Source of the DNA: Phenylobacterium sp.
GTDB lineage: Bacteria > Pseudomonadota > Alphaproteobacteria > Caulobacterales > Caulobacteraceae
Direction: 5' to 3'
DNA: 64,000 nt
Assembly (NCBI GenBank): GCA_004799545.1
Contig: SSMU01000023.1
Location: 434,001 to 498,000 of the forward strand
This document shows positions 39,480 to 48,221 of this stretch, piece after piece; position 1 is the stretch's first letter; every line of letters begins with the position of its first letter. A program made the position numbers and the translations under genes. The notes beneath the pieces were generated by a model. The model saw only the letters and a program-made list of their open reading frames with translations, was not told where the DNA came from and did no database searches.

Positions 39480-40189
39480 AAGTCTCCGGCGCACGCAACG
39501 AGCCGTTCTCCGCCATGCGCCGGCGCGCCCTGGTCCAGGCCGGCGCCCAGGTCGCCGCCGCCGCGCCGGCCGACACCGCCGCCTTCCTCGGCCTCACCGA
39601 GGCGGATCTGACGCCGGCCATCCGCGCCGCCCTGATGACCCTGCTCACCGAGATCGACGACCTGCGCGGCCAGGTGGCCCGGCTGAAGGCCCAGCTCGAG
39701 GAGAGCGAGGACCTCGCCGACCGCGACGCCCTGACCCCGCTGCTCAACCGCCGCGCCCTGCTGCGCGAGCTGTCGCGCATCCGCACCTTCTCCCAGCGCT
39801 ACGGCGCGCCGGCCAGCCTGGTCTATTTCGACCTCGACGGATTCAAGACGGTCAACGACCGCTATGGCCATGCGGCGGGCGACGCGGCCCTGACCGCGGT
39901 CGCCGAGCGGCTTCTGGCCCACGTCCGCGAATCCGACATCGTCGGGCGGATGGGCGGCGACGAGTTCGCCGTGATCCTGGTGCAGGCCGACGAGGCGGTG
40001 GCTACCGCCAAGGCCGGCGCCCTGGCCCAGGCCATCGAGCGCGAGCCGATCAGGTTCGGTGACTGGTCCGCGCCGCTGCACATCTCCTACGGCGTGCGGC
40101 AGATTTCCCCCGAACTGGAGCCGGAGGCCCTGATCGCCCAGGCGGACGCGGCCATGTACGCCGCCAAGCGGGCGCGCGGGGCAGGCTGA
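39476..40189 (+). CDS. GGDEF-domain diguanylate cyclase
   Basis: A 237-residue soluble protein. The N-terminal 80 residues include a predicted coiled coil (DDLRGQVARLKAQLEESED); the GGDEF domain follows with RMGGDEFAVIL. The inhibitory I-site RESD lies five residues before GGDEF, so c-di-GMP feedback is expected. No membrane or sensory domain is seen. It makes c-di-GMP from GTP. The start may be coupled to a five-codon upstream ORF. Confidence 0.92.
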   Translation: MKVSGARNEPFSAMRRRALVQAGAQVAAAAPADTAAFLGLTEADLTPAIRAALMTLLTEIDDLRGQVARLKAQLEESEDLADRDALTPLLNRRALLRELSRIRTFSQRYGAPASLVYFDLDGFKTVNDRYGHAAGDAALTAVAERLLAHVRESDIVGRMGGDEFAVILVQADEAVATAKAGALAQAIEREPIRFGDWSAPLHISYGVRQISPELEPEALIAQADAAMYAAKRARGAG

Positions 40190-40220
40190 CCGAGCGACAG
40201 CCCGCAAAGGTGGGGACCGC

Positions 40221-40244
40221 CTCTGCGTCCGGCTGCGCGCAGAG
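40221..40244. terminator. Hairpin between convergent genes
   Basis: CTCTGCG (40221-40227) pairs with CGCAGAG (40238-40244) between the diguanylate cyclase and the YdcH gene. There is no clear T-run on either strand, so the terminator call is weak. Confidence 0.35.
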
Positions 40245-40253
40245 AAAGCAGAG

Positions 40254-40469
40254 TTACGCCGGGATATCCGGGTTGAGGATGTCCTCGATGCGGCTGATCT
40301 CGTCCTTGAGGGCCAGCTTCTTCCGCTTCAGGCGGCCGATCACCATCATGTCCGGCAGCGGCGACAGGGCCAGAGCCTGGACGGCGGCGTCGAAGTCCGC
40401 ATGCTCCTGCTTGAGCTCGGCGAGCCGGGCCAGGAGCGCCTCTTCGGACATGAACGGGGCGTCGATCAT
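40254..40469 (-). CDS. YdcH-family (DUF465) small protein
   Basis: A 71-residue helical protein: MSEEALLARLAELKQEHADF, then IGRLKRKKLALKDEISRIED, the YdcH/DUF465 pattern. Start at 40469 (MIDAPF) or six codons later at 40451 (MSEEAL) are both possible. A second YdcH-type gene lies at 41678. Function unknown. Confidence 0.88.
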   Translation of the reverse strand: MIDAPFMSEEALLARLAELKQEHADFDAAVQALALSPLPDMMVIGRLKRKKLALKDEISRIEDILNPDIPA

Positions 40470-40482
40470 CGGCGGCTCGATC

Positions 40483-40926
40483 CTAGCTGAGCGCGGCGGC
40501 CAGCGCAGCCAGCGCCTCGTCAGGCGCCCGCGGTCCCCAGGCCGCCGAGGCGCCTTGGAGCGCGGCCAGCGCATGGGCGCCGCCGCGATGGTCGCCGGAT
40601 AAACTCGCCAGGGTCTCCATCAGCACCCGCTCGGCGCGCAATTCGGCGTTTTTCACATCTTCGCGCAGACCCTCGCGCGCCGCATCGGCCACCGGCGGGG
40701 CCGCGGGCTTGAGGGCGCGGCGCACCTTACGCAGCGGGCCCAGCGCCGTCGCCTCCCAGGCACGGGCCGCCTCCGCGGCGCGGGCCAGCAGGGCGGGGTC
40801 GCCCACTTCCGCCCAAACCGCCCAGAGCAGCAGCGAGCTGTTCTGACCGAACTCGTCCTGCAGGCGCAGGCAGGCCTCCGGCACGCCCGGCTGGCCGTAG
40901 GCGCTCAAGGCCCATTCCCAGATCAT
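40483..40926 (-). CDS. TIGR02444/DUF2390-family protein
   Basis: A 147-residue protein with WALSAYGQPGVPEACLRLQD at the N-terminus, matching the TIGR02444 family of unknown function, found mostly in proteobacteria. Helical, no signal peptide. Its start overlaps the ubiX stop by four bases, so the two are co-translated. Confidence 0.8.
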   Translation of the reverse strand: MIWEWALSAYGQPGVPEACLRLQDEFGQNSSLLLWAVWAEVGDPALLARAAEAARAWEATALGPLRKVRRALKPAAPPVADAAREGLREDVKNAELRAERVLMETLASLSGDHRGGAHALAALQGASAAWGPRAPDEALAALAAALS

Positions 40927-41546
40927 TCGCCGGCCGCGGCGTCGGGGGTCACGGGGCCCCCAAGAGGACCAATATCCTCGCCCCAGCGCTTCACCGGCCG
41001 CCAGGCCAGGCCGAACAGGTCGAGGGCGCGGCCCACCGACTGGTCGACCATCTCCTCCAGGCTCTGCGGCTTGGCGTAGAAGGCTGGCATCGGCGGGGCG
41101 ATCACCGCCCCCATCTGGGCGAGCTTGGCCATGGTGCGCAGGTGGCCCAGGTGCAACGGGCTTTCGCGCACCATCAGGACCAGCGGGCGGCGCTCCTTGA
41201 GGGTGACGTCGGCGGCCCGCGTCAGCAGCGAGGCGGTCACGCCGGTGGCGACCTCACTCATGGTGCGCACCGAGCAGGGCGCCACGATCATGCCAAGTGT
41301 TCGGAACGAGCCCGAGGCGATCGAGGCCCCCACATCGCCCGGCCTATAGGCCACGTCGGCGCGGGCCTGCGCGTCGGCGAGGCTGAGCGCGGTCTCCTGC
41401 GCCAGGGTGAGCGCCGCGGCGCGGCTCATCACCAGATGGGTCTCGACGCCGAGCTCGCGGGCGGCGTCCAGCACCCTCAGCCCATAGACGATCCCCGAGG
41501 CGCCGGAGACGCCTACGACCAGCCTGGGCCGCTCGGTTTTCGCCAT
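40923..41546 (-). CDS. ubiX: Flavin prenyltransferase UbiX
   Basis: A 207-residue enzyme that prenylates FMN to prenyl-FMN, the cofactor of UbiD in ubiquinone synthesis. RLVVGVSGASGIVYGLRVL, IVAPCSVRTMSEVATGV and a C-terminal ALDLFGLAWRPVKRW fit the family. The ATG at 41546 (MAKTER) is used; a start 20 codons upstream is less likely. No ubiD in the window. Confidence 0.94.
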   Translation of the reverse strand: MAKTERPRLVVGVSGASGIVYGLRVLDAARELGVETHLVMSRAAALTLAQETALSLADAQARADVAYRPGDVGASIASGSFRTLGMIVAPCSVRTMSEVATGVTASLLTRAADVTLKERRPLVLMVRESPLHLGHLRTMAKLAQMGAVIAPPMPAFYAKPQSLEEMVDQSVGRALDLFGLAWRPVKRWGEDIGPLGGPVTPDAAAGE

Positions 41547-41677
41547 GCAGAAGGTCCTAAACGCCTGAAACCAAGGCGCCGCTCCAGCTTCGCCGCCTGC
41601 AAACATATGTGATCTGACAGCCGAGCACAGCGGGTGTTCACTCTGGGGCCGTCCAACAGCTTAGGAGGCCAATCGTC

Positions 41678-41851
41678 ATGGCCATGGAAGCCAGGCTCCG
41701 TGAACTCGGAGCTCGCCACCAGTCCTTGGAAAAGGCCATCCAGGACGAGTTGCGAAGGCCATCCTCTGACGAGCTCAAGCTTAAGGAACTCAAGCGACAG
41801 AAGCTGAAGCTGAAGGACGAACTCGAAAACCTTCGCGCCACGGCCCACTAG
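41678..41851 (+). CDS. YdcH-family (DUF465) small protein
   Basis: A 57-residue protein, MAMEARLRELGARHQSLEKA, then KLKELKRQKLKLKDELENL, again the YdcH pattern but too short for common length filters. AGGAGG nine bases before the ATG is a very strong ribosome site. It is followed immediately by a 13-bp hairpin. It is a distant paralogue of the 71-residue protein at 40254, on the opposite strand. Confidence 0.8.
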   Translation: MAMEARLRELGARHQSLEKAIQDELRRPSSDELKLKELKRQKLKLKDELENLRATAH

Positions 41852-41852
41852 C

Positions 41853-41881
41853 TTTTCCCTCCCCGGTGCGGGGAGGGAAAA
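41853..41881. terminator. Bidirectional terminator or REP-like palindrome
   Basis: A 13-bp perfect stem (TTTTCCCTCCCCG/CGGGGAGGGAAAA) with a three-base loop separates the YdcH gene from the convergent trcR. Its core is shared with the palindrome at 23309-23333. Confidence 0.75.
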
Positions 41882-41883
41882 CT

Positions 41884-42582
41884 TCAGTCTTCCGCGTGCT
41901 CGTCTTCGTAGACGGGCGTTTCGTCCTTGTGGGCCTCGTCGTCGTGCGCGTCCTCGGGCTCGGCGTGGGCCTCGTCCTCGATCACGCCGGTCTCCGAGGC
42001 CGGGCGCAGGCTCGGGCCCTCGGGATGGACGATGCCCTTGCGGGCGTCTTCCTTGGCCTTCTTGTCGGCCGCCTTGCGGACCACCTCGTCGAGCTCGAGC
42101 TGCAGGACCAGGCCCAGCGTCACCGGGTCGACCGGCTTGATGTTGGCCGAGTTCCAGTGCGTGCGGTTGCGCACCGAATCGATCGTCGCCTTGGTGGTGC
42201 CGAGGATCCGCGCGATCTGGCTCTCGGCGATTTCCGGGTGGTTGCGCAGGAACCAGGCGATGGCGTCCGGCCGGTCCTGGCGCCGCGAGACGGGGGTATA
42301 TTTGGGCCCCTTCTTCTGCGGCTTGAGGTATTCCGCATGGCGGCTCTTCTGGGCCTTCATGCGGTACTTGGAGTCCTTCTCCGCCCGGTCCAGCTCTTCG
42401 CGGTTCAGCTGGCCGTTGGCGATCGGGTCGGCGCCGCGGATGTCGCGGGCCACCTCGCCGTCGGCGATCCCCTTCACTTCCAGGGGATGCAGGCCGCAGA
42501 AGTCGGCGATCTGGTCGAAGGTCAGCGAGGTGTTGTCCACCAGCCAGACGGCGGTCGCCTTCGGCATCAGGATGTCGGTCAT
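41884..42582 (-). CDS. trcR: DUF1013/TrcR-type cell-cycle regulator
   Basis: A 232-residue protein; MTDILMPKATAVWLVDNTSL starts it, and TFDQIADFCGLHPLEVKGIA plus WFLRNHPEIAESQIARILGT show two helix-turn-helix-like segments. The C-terminus is strongly acidic. This family (formerly DUF1013) is named TrcR in Caulobacter, a cell-cycle-linked transcription factor. Found only in alphaproteobacteria. Symbol assigned on family similarity. Confidence 0.85.
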   Translation of the reverse strand: MTDILMPKATAVWLVDNTSLTFDQIADFCGLHPLEVKGIADGEVARDIRGADPIANGQLNREELDRAEKDSKYRMKAQKSRHAEYLKPQKKGPKYTPVSRRQDRPDAIAWFLRNHPEIAESQIARILGTTKATIDSVRNRTHWNSANIKPVDPVTLGLVLQLELDEVVRKAADKKAKEDARKGIVHPEGPSLRPASETGVIEDEAHAEPEDAHDDEAHKDETPVYEDEHAED

Positions 42583-42628
42583 GGTCGGGTCCTGTCGGAC
42601 TTGAAAATCCGGTATTCGGAAACAAAGG

Positions 42629-42650
42629 CGCCCGGCCTTTCGGCCGGGCG
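42629..42650 (-). terminator. Terminator after the serralysin gene
   Basis: CGCCCGGCC/GGCCGGGCG, nine base pairs with a four-base loop, is followed on the minus strand by CCTTTGTTT. It lies between the protease gene and trcR. Confidence 0.7.
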
Positions 42651-42716
42651 GGTGGGCTCGTCATATAGGCCCGAACGCCGGCGGAGGGAACCGCCGATTG
42701 TCGTTCGCTCGCCGCG

Positions 42717-44387
42717 CTAGAGGGTGAAGATCCAACCGATCGGCAGGGTCGCCAACGCGACGTTCTTCAGGATCATCTCGTCGCCATTGCCCATGTTGAT
42801 GAGGGTGTCCGCGCCCGACTGGGAGAGGGTATAGGTGGTTCCGAGGTCGATCTGCACGTGGTCGCCCTTGGCGGGGTCGAAGCCCACCACCTGGTCGACG
42901 CCGGCGCCGGTGAAGGTGTGGAAGGTGTCGGCCCCCGAGCCGCCATAGATCGTATCGTTGCCGCGGTCGCCGGAGATCCATTCGGCCCCGGAGCCGGCAT
43001 GGATCACGTCGTCGCCCTGGCCGCCCCGCAGGATGTCGCCGCCGGTCCCGCCGGTGAGCGTGTCGTTGCCTAGGTTGCCGTAGAGGATGTTGTTGGCGGT
43101 GCTGGTGCTGATCAGGTCATTGCCCTGGCCGCCCACCAGCCAGTCGCCGACGGCGGAATGGCCCACGATGGTGTCGTCGCCCAGGTTGCCGTTGACGTCG
43201 TCGAAGCCCGCGCCGCCCTGGACGCTGTCATTGCCGTCGCCGGCGCGGATGAGGTTTGCGCCGTTCCCGGCGGTGATCGTGTCGGCGCCGGCGCCGCCAG
43301 TCAGCGAATCGCCCGCGTCGTTGCCGATGATCTGGTCGGCGCCCGAGCCGCCGATCGCCGCCTGGATGGTCACGCCCTCGGCGATCGCCACATTGCCGAC
43401 CAGGCCGCCGACGTTGGAGAAGTTGCCGGCGTGCAGGTCGATGACCTGGTTCTGGCTGTAGCCGGAGAAGTCGAAGGTGTTGTGGCCGCCGGCGTCCCAC
43501 ACCGCGAACACCAGCTTGGTCAGCTTGCTCGTGGCGACGAACCAGGGCTCGTCGGCGTTGGAGTTGAAACCATAGGTGGTGTCGCCCGTGCGGGTCGACA
43601 TGTTCGCCCCGTATTCCAGCTGGGCGGCCTTGATGTCGTCGAGCATCGGGGCGGCCGGATAGGCGCCGCCGAAATTGGCGCCGGTGTTGGATTCGCTGAA
43701 ATAGCTCATCAGCGAGTACTGGCGGTCGTCCTCGTAGTAGCTCGCGTCGGCGCCGTAGGTGAGGGTCGTATTGGCGCTGGCGTCGTAGTCGGACGGGTGG
43801 GCCAGGCCGATGGCGTGGCCGAGCTCGTGCGTCAGCGTCATGGCGCCGTAGTTCCCCAGGGAGGGGTTGGCGTTGTAGCTGAGGCTGACGTTGACCCACA
43901 GGTCGCCGGCCTGGGAGCTGGCGGCGGTCGGACCCGGGAAGTAGGTGAAGGCCGCCGCGCCCGCAGAGCCGGTGGTGTAGTCGCCGAGCAGGATGGTGGC
44001 CTTGTCGGAATAGGCGGCCGCCCCGGTGTCGCCCGAGCCCACCCGCACGAAATGGATGTTGGCCACGTCCTCCCAGGCCTTGATCGACAGCTCCGCCTGG
44101 TCGATTTGGGCGGAGTTGAACTGCTGGAAGCCGGCGGTGTCGTCCGGCATCGCCGCCGGCGCGTCGGCTCGGTAGGCGTAGGTCACGGTGTACGACTGGC
44201 CCAGCGGGCCCCAGCCGGGCTCGCCGCGGATGATCTGATTGCCCGCCTGGTCGATCGTGTAGCTGGGCTTGCCGTTGTCGGTGGGCCCGCTGCGCGCATC
44301 GGCGTCGAGGAAGGCCGCCGGGCCCGGCGTGGAGCCGGACGCAGGCGCGAAATCGGAAGCGGCGGAGGTCAGGGACTGAAGGGGCAT
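42717..44387 (-). CDS. Serralysin-type M10 RTX metalloprotease
   Basis: A 556-residue secreted protease. The zinc site is HELGHAIGLAH (first His about residue 187), and the Met-turn is in QYSLMSYFS. From about residue 345 some sixteen RTX nonapeptides follow (for example GGSGADTFH, GGAGADTIT, GGQGDDVIH), which bind calcium. No Sec signal peptide is present and the C-terminus ends in GWIFTL, so type I secretion is expected. No ABC/HlyD/TolC secretion genes or inhibitor gene lie next to it. Confidence 0.93.
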   Translation of the reverse strand: MPLQSLTSAASDFAPASGSTPGPAAFLDADARSGPTDNGKPSYTIDQAGNQIIRGEPGWGPLGQSYTVTYAYRADAPAAMPDDTAGFQQFNSAQIDQAELSIKAWEDVANIHFVRVGSGDTGAAAYSDKATILLGDYTTGSAGAAAFTYFPGPTAASSQAGDLWVNVSLSYNANPSLGNYGAMTLTHELGHAIGLAHPSDYDASANTTLTYGADASYYEDDRQYSLMSYFSESNTGANFGGAYPAAPMLDDIKAAQLEYGANMSTRTGDTTYGFNSNADEPWFVATSKLTKLVFAVWDAGGHNTFDFSGYSQNQVIDLHAGNFSNVGGLVGNVAIAEGVTIQAAIGGSGADQIIGNDAGDSLTGGAGADTITAGNGANLIRAGDGNDSVQGGAGFDDVNGNLGDDTIVGHSAVGDWLVGGQGNDLISTSTANNILYGNLGNDTLTGGTGGDILRGGQGDDVIHAGSGAEWISGDRGNDTIYGGSGADTFHTFTGAGVDQVVGFDPAKGDHVQIDLGTTYTLSQSGADTLINMGNGDEMILKNVALATLPIGWIFTL

Positions 44388-44525
44388 TTTCGCAGCTCTA
44401 CCATGCCCATCCCGTTCAAATTCTTAAGGGATTAGACTCCGGCGCACAATCGTTCGCCTGTGCGGCCGTTGCGCGCAGGGCGCGAGGACCCGCCGCGCCT
44501 CAACCCATGCTCAAGCTCCAGGCGG

Positions 44526-45698
44526 TCAGTCCAGCGGCGCGCGGCCGAGGATTTTCAGACCGTAGCCGGCGGAGCCCGGCAGCACGGTCTTCGACGAGGT
44601 CAAGAGCAGCATGTCGCGCACCCCGAGATCGAGCAGGATCTGCGCTCCGATGCCATAGTCCCTGAGGATGTTGTCGCTCTGGTTGGCGTCAGGGCGGCCG
44701 TAGCGCTCGGAGAGCCAGTGCGGGCTGGGATCGCGGATGAACACCGCCACGCCCGCCCCGTCGTAGTCGGCGATGGCCTGCAGGGCCTTGGGCACATAGT
44801 CCCGCCGCGCCTCCACATGGCCCAGCATGTCGGCGGCCATGTCCACCCGGTGCATGCGCACCAGGGTCGGCTTCTCCGGATCGATCTTGCCGCGGGCCAG
44901 CACCACGTGCTCGGTCTGGTCGATGCTGTTGCGGTAGACGATCATCCGGAACCGGCCGCCGTAGTCGCTGTCGAACGGCCGCTCCAGCACCCGCTCCACC
45001 TGCCGCTCGGTGCGCCGGCGATAGGCGATCAGGTCGGCGATGGTGCCGATCTTCAGCCCGTGCAGTTGTGCAAAGGCGACGAGATCGGGAAGACGCGCCA
45101 TCGAGCCGTCGTCCTTCATGATCTCGCAGATCACCCCAGCTGGGGCGAGGCCGGCCATGCGGCTGATGTCGACCGCCGCCTCGGTGTGGCCGGCGCGGAC
45201 CAGCACGCCGCCATCCTTGGCCACCAGCGGGAAGACGTGGCCGGGCGAGACGATGTCGTCGGGGCCCTTGGTCGGGTCGACGGCGACGGCGATGGTGTGG
45301 GCGCGGTCGTGGGCGGAGATGCCGGTGGTCACCCCCTCGCGCGCCTCGATGGAAACGGTGAAGGCGGTGCCGTGGCCCGACTGGTTGTCCGAGGCCATCG
45401 GCGGCAGGCGCAGCTGGCGGGCGCGTTCGGCGGTGATCGACAGGCAGACCAGGCCGCGGGCGTGCTTGGCCATGAAGTTGATCTGCTCGGGCGTGGCGAA
45501 CTGCGCCGGGATGATCACGTCGCCCTCGTTCTCCCGGTCCTCGGCGTCGACCAGGATGTAGGGCCGGCCGTTGCGGGCGTCCTCGAGGATGTCCTCGATC
45601 GGGCTGATCGCGGCGTGCACGTCGTCGTCGATCCCAGAGTTGGGCCCAGAATTGGGCCGGGAGCCGGGCGGCGGGGCGACGAGATAGGGGCGCTTCAT
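44526..45698 (-). CDS. ribB: DHBP synthase fused to a degenerate GTP cyclohydrolase II-like domain (RibBX type)
   Basis: A 390-residue protein. The N-terminal DHBP synthase part has LVDAEDRENEGDVIIPA and GHTEAAVDI, making 3,4-dihydroxy-2-butanone 4-phosphate for riboflavin. The C-terminal half is related to GTP cyclohydrolase II (DYGIGAQILLDLGV), but it contains no cysteine, so the three zinc-binding cysteines are missing; the place of the H-S-E-C motif reads VRMHRVDMAADML. It should not act as cyclohydrolase II. It overlaps the FMN reductase gene by four bases. No FMN riboswitch was seen upstream. Confidence 0.92.
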   Translation of the reverse strand: MKRPYLVAPPPGSRPNSGPNSGIDDDVHAAISPIEDILEDARNGRPYILVDAEDRENEGDVIIPAQFATPEQINFMAKHARGLVCLSITAERARQLRLPPMASDNQSGHGTAFTVSIEAREGVTTGISAHDRAHTIAVAVDPTKGPDDIVSPGHVFPLVAKDGGVLVRAGHTEAAVDISRMAGLAPAGVICEIMKDDGSMARLPDLVAFAQLHGLKIGTIADLIAYRRRTERQVERVLERPFDSDYGGRFRMIVYRNSIDQTEHVVLARGKIDPEKPTLVRMHRVDMAADMLGHVEARRDYVPKALQAIADYDGAGVAVFIRDPSPHWLSERYGRPDANQSDNILRDYGIGAQILLDLGVRDMLLLTSSKTVLPGSAGYGLKILGRAPLD

Positions 45699-46282
45699 GC
45701 CAGGTCCTTCGTTTTCGCCGCTCGCATCCGGGCGAAGTCCATGACCTGGTCGGCGACGGTGGCGAGCTGCCAGGCGTCCTTGGCCTCCCGGCAGTCGCCC
45801 GCCTCGTCGAACAGGCTGGTCCCCGCGTTGAGGGCCGCGCCGAACGGCGTCGGCCAGCCCCTCAGGGCATGTATGATCGCCCTGAGCGCCATCAAGGTCG
45901 TGCCGGCCGCCTGCCAGCCGTCGGCGGTGATGATCGTGCCCACCGGCTTGCCCTCCAGATAGGGCTGGGGCGCCTCGCGGGTCAGCTCCAGGGTGTCGAG
46001 GGCGTTCTTGACCACCCCGGAGATCGAGCCGTGGTAGCCGGGGCTGGCGACGATGACGCCGTCCGCTGCCCCGATCGCCTCGGCCAGCTCGCCCTGCTCG
46101 GAGGTCGTGGCGCCCGGTCGCGGATCGAAGATCGGCAGTCGCGCCAGGAAGGCGCCGCCGAACAGCCGGGTCTCCGCCCCCGCCGCTTCCGCGGCCTTCA
46201 GCGACACCATGAGCGCCCGCTCGGTGGACGATCCCGCCCGCACCGTGCCGCCCAGCCCGACGATCAGAGGCCTTGTCGTCAT
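45695..46282 (-). CDS. NAD(P)H-dependent FMN reductase-like protein
   Basis: A 195-residue flavodoxin-like reductase. LIVGLGGTVRAGSSTERAL is the FMN phosphate loop and VIVASPGYHGSISGVVKNAL the family motif. It is followed by ribB with a four-base overlap, tying flavin reduction to flavin synthesis. It lies ten bases after the acyl-CoA ligase gene, so all may be co-transcribed. Physiological partner unknown. Confidence 0.9.
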   Translation of the reverse strand: MTTRPLIVGLGGTVRAGSSTERALMVSLKAAEAAGAETRLFGGAFLARLPIFDPRPGATTSEQGELAEAIGAADGVIVASPGYHGSISGVVKNALDTLELTREAPQPYLEGKPVGTIITADGWQAAGTTLMALRAIIHALRGWPTPFGAALNAGTSLFDEAGDCREAKDAWQLATVADQVMDFARMRAAKTKDLA

Positions 46283-46292
46283 CGCTGAACCT

Positions 46293-48071
46293 CTAAGGCG
46301 GGGACGTGGCGTGCGCCACCCCTCGCGCCACCTCGGCTTGCGTCGCGAACACCTTCTTCAGGTCGGTCTTGAGGATCTTGCCGTTGGCGTTGCGCGGCAG
46401 GGGCTCGGGCCAGAAGACGATCTTCACCGGGACCTTGAAGGCCGCCAGCCGCTCGTGGACGAAGGCGCGCAGCTCGGCCTCAGTGGCGACGGAGCCGGGC
46501 TTCAGGTGCACCACGGCGCCGGGCTCCTCGCCGAGCATCTTGTCCGGGATGCCGACCAGGGCGGCGTCCATCACCGCCGGGTGCTCGTAGAGGACGTTCT
46601 CCACCTCGACGGAGTAGATGTTCTCGCCCCCGCGGATCAGCATGTCCTTGGCGCGGTCGACGATGAACAGGAAGCCTTCCTCGTCGATCCGGGCGAGGTC
46701 GCCGGTGCGCAGCCAGCCCTCGACGAAGGTCTCGGCGGTGGCCTCAGGCTTGTTCCAATAGCCGACCACCACCTGCGGGCCCTTGCACCAGAGCTCGCCC
46801 ACCGCGCCTATCGGCAGCACGGTCTTGCCGTCGGCCGGATCGCGCACCTGCATCTCGCCCACGGGAGCCGCGGGGCCGGCGCTGTCGGGGCGGTTCTCGT
46901 AGTCGCGGCCCAGGTGCGAGGTGAAGGTGGCGGTGGTCTCGGTCATGCCCCAGCCGTTACCGGGCTGGGACGCTGGAAAGACTTGCTTGATCTTGCGCAC
47001 CAGTTCGGGGGCCGAGGGCGCGCCGCCGTAGGTCACCGCCTGCAGGCTGGAGAGGTCGTAGTTCGCCCGCGCCGGATGCTCGATGAGCTGCCAGGCGATG
47101 GTCGGCACCCCGCCGGTCGACGACACGCGCTCGCGCTCGATCAGCTTCATGGCCGGCTCGGCCTCCCAGCGATGCATCAGCACGATCTTGCCGCCGGCGT
47201 TCATGGTCGGGCCTAAGGTGGCCGACAGGCCGGTGGCGTGGAAGAACGGCACCACCAGCAGGGTCACCCGCTGCGGCAGCTTGTGCGGATCGCTCTCCGG
47301 CAGGGGCTCGCCGGCCCGCAGGAAGTTGCGCGCCGCCGAGATGCCGCCGGCCCCGATGTTGGAGGTCATGTTGCGGTGGGCGCCGAGCGCGCCCTTCGGC
47401 TTCCCGGTGGTGCCGGAGGTGTAGAGGATGGTGGCGTCGTCCTCCGGGTCCAGCGGAACATCCGGCAGCGGCCTGTCGGGCAGGGCGGCCCAGTCGCCGA
47501 CCTTGCCGATGACCGCCTCCAGCCGGCGTACGCGCGGGTCGGTCGGCGCCGTGGCCAGGCCGCTGACGTAGACGAGCTCCAGCGCCGGCGTCTCGTCCAG
47601 GTGCGGGGCGATGCGCTCCAGCCGTTCGTCGTCGACGATGGCGACCTTGGCCCCGGAATCCGCCAGGCCGTACTGCAGCTCGGGGCCGGTCCACCAGCCG
47701 TTCAACGGGGTGACGATGGCGCCCGCCAGGATGGCGGCGAAGAAGGCCACCGGCCATTCCGGCAGGTTGCGCATGATCACGGCGACCCGGTCGCCCTTGG
47801 CGATCCCATCAGCCTGCAGCTGATGGGCCAGCGCGAGGGTCGCCCGTGAAAAGGCCTCGTAGGTCGCCCGCTCGTCCTCGAGCACCAGGAACTCGCGGTC
47901 CGCGAAAGCCCGACCCGCGAGGAACAGGTCGCGCAGGGTCGGCGGCGCGTTCTTCCACACCTTGGTCCGGACGCCGCGGATGACCATTTCCTCGACCTCG
48001 AAGCGCTGGCCGGGCGCGGTCAGCCGCGCATGGGCTTCGGCGATCGACATGACGGGCCAGGTGTCGGGCAC
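46293..48071 (-). CDS. AMP-forming acyl-CoA synthetase/ligase
   Basis: A 592-residue ANL enzyme activating a carboxylic acid to its CoA ester. P-loop ILYTSGTTGKPKGALG, motif GWGMTETTATF and C-terminal GGENIYSVEVENVLYEHPAV with the catalytic lysine in NANGKILKTDLKK. GTG start at 48071 with GGAG eight bases before it; an ATG seven codons later is an alternative. Probably forms an acid-degradation unit with the acyl-CoA dehydrogenase upstream. Substrate not deducible. Confidence 0.92.
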   Translation of the reverse strand: MPDTWPVMSIAEAHARLTAPGQRFEVEEMVIRGVRTKVWKNAPPTLRDLFLAGRAFADREFLVLEDERATYEAFSRATLALAHQLQADGIAKGDRVAVIMRNLPEWPVAFFAAILAGAIVTPLNGWWTGPELQYGLADSGAKVAIVDDERLERIAPHLDETPALELVYVSGLATAPTDPRVRRLEAVIGKVGDWAALPDRPLPDVPLDPEDDATILYTSGTTGKPKGALGAHRNMTSNIGAGGISAARNFLRAGEPLPESDPHKLPQRVTLLVVPFFHATGLSATLGPTMNAGGKIVLMHRWEAEPAMKLIERERVSSTGGVPTIAWQLIEHPARANYDLSSLQAVTYGGAPSAPELVRKIKQVFPASQPGNGWGMTETTATFTSHLGRDYENRPDSAGPAAPVGEMQVRDPADGKTVLPIGAVGELWCKGPQVVVGYWNKPEATAETFVEGWLRTGDLARIDEEGFLFIVDRAKDMLIRGGENIYSVEVENVLYEHPAVMDAALVGIPDKMLGEEPGAVVHLKPGSVATEAELRAFVHERLAAFKVPVKIVFWPEPLPRNANGKILKTDLKKVFATQAEVARGVAHATSPP

Positions 48072-48221
48072 TTCAACTCACTCCAAACAGATGTCGTCCC
48101 GGACGCCGCGCCGGCGGCCGTGCGGCTCCTATAGACACAGCCGTTTCCCGCGTGTCTTGCGCGTATGAGCCCCGCTTCGCGGCGCGAAGCGGAATGATGC
48201 TCATTCCTACGCGATCGCGGC

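Noticed and set aside
44479..44499. Terminator after ribB
   Set aside because: Only a 6-bp GC stem with a ten-base loop and no T-run; such stems are common in this GC-rich DNA.
46283..46292. FMN riboswitch for ribB
   Set aside because: ribB overlaps the FMN reductase gene and that gene is ten bases from the ligase gene; there is no room for the aptamer and none of its conserved sequence was seen.
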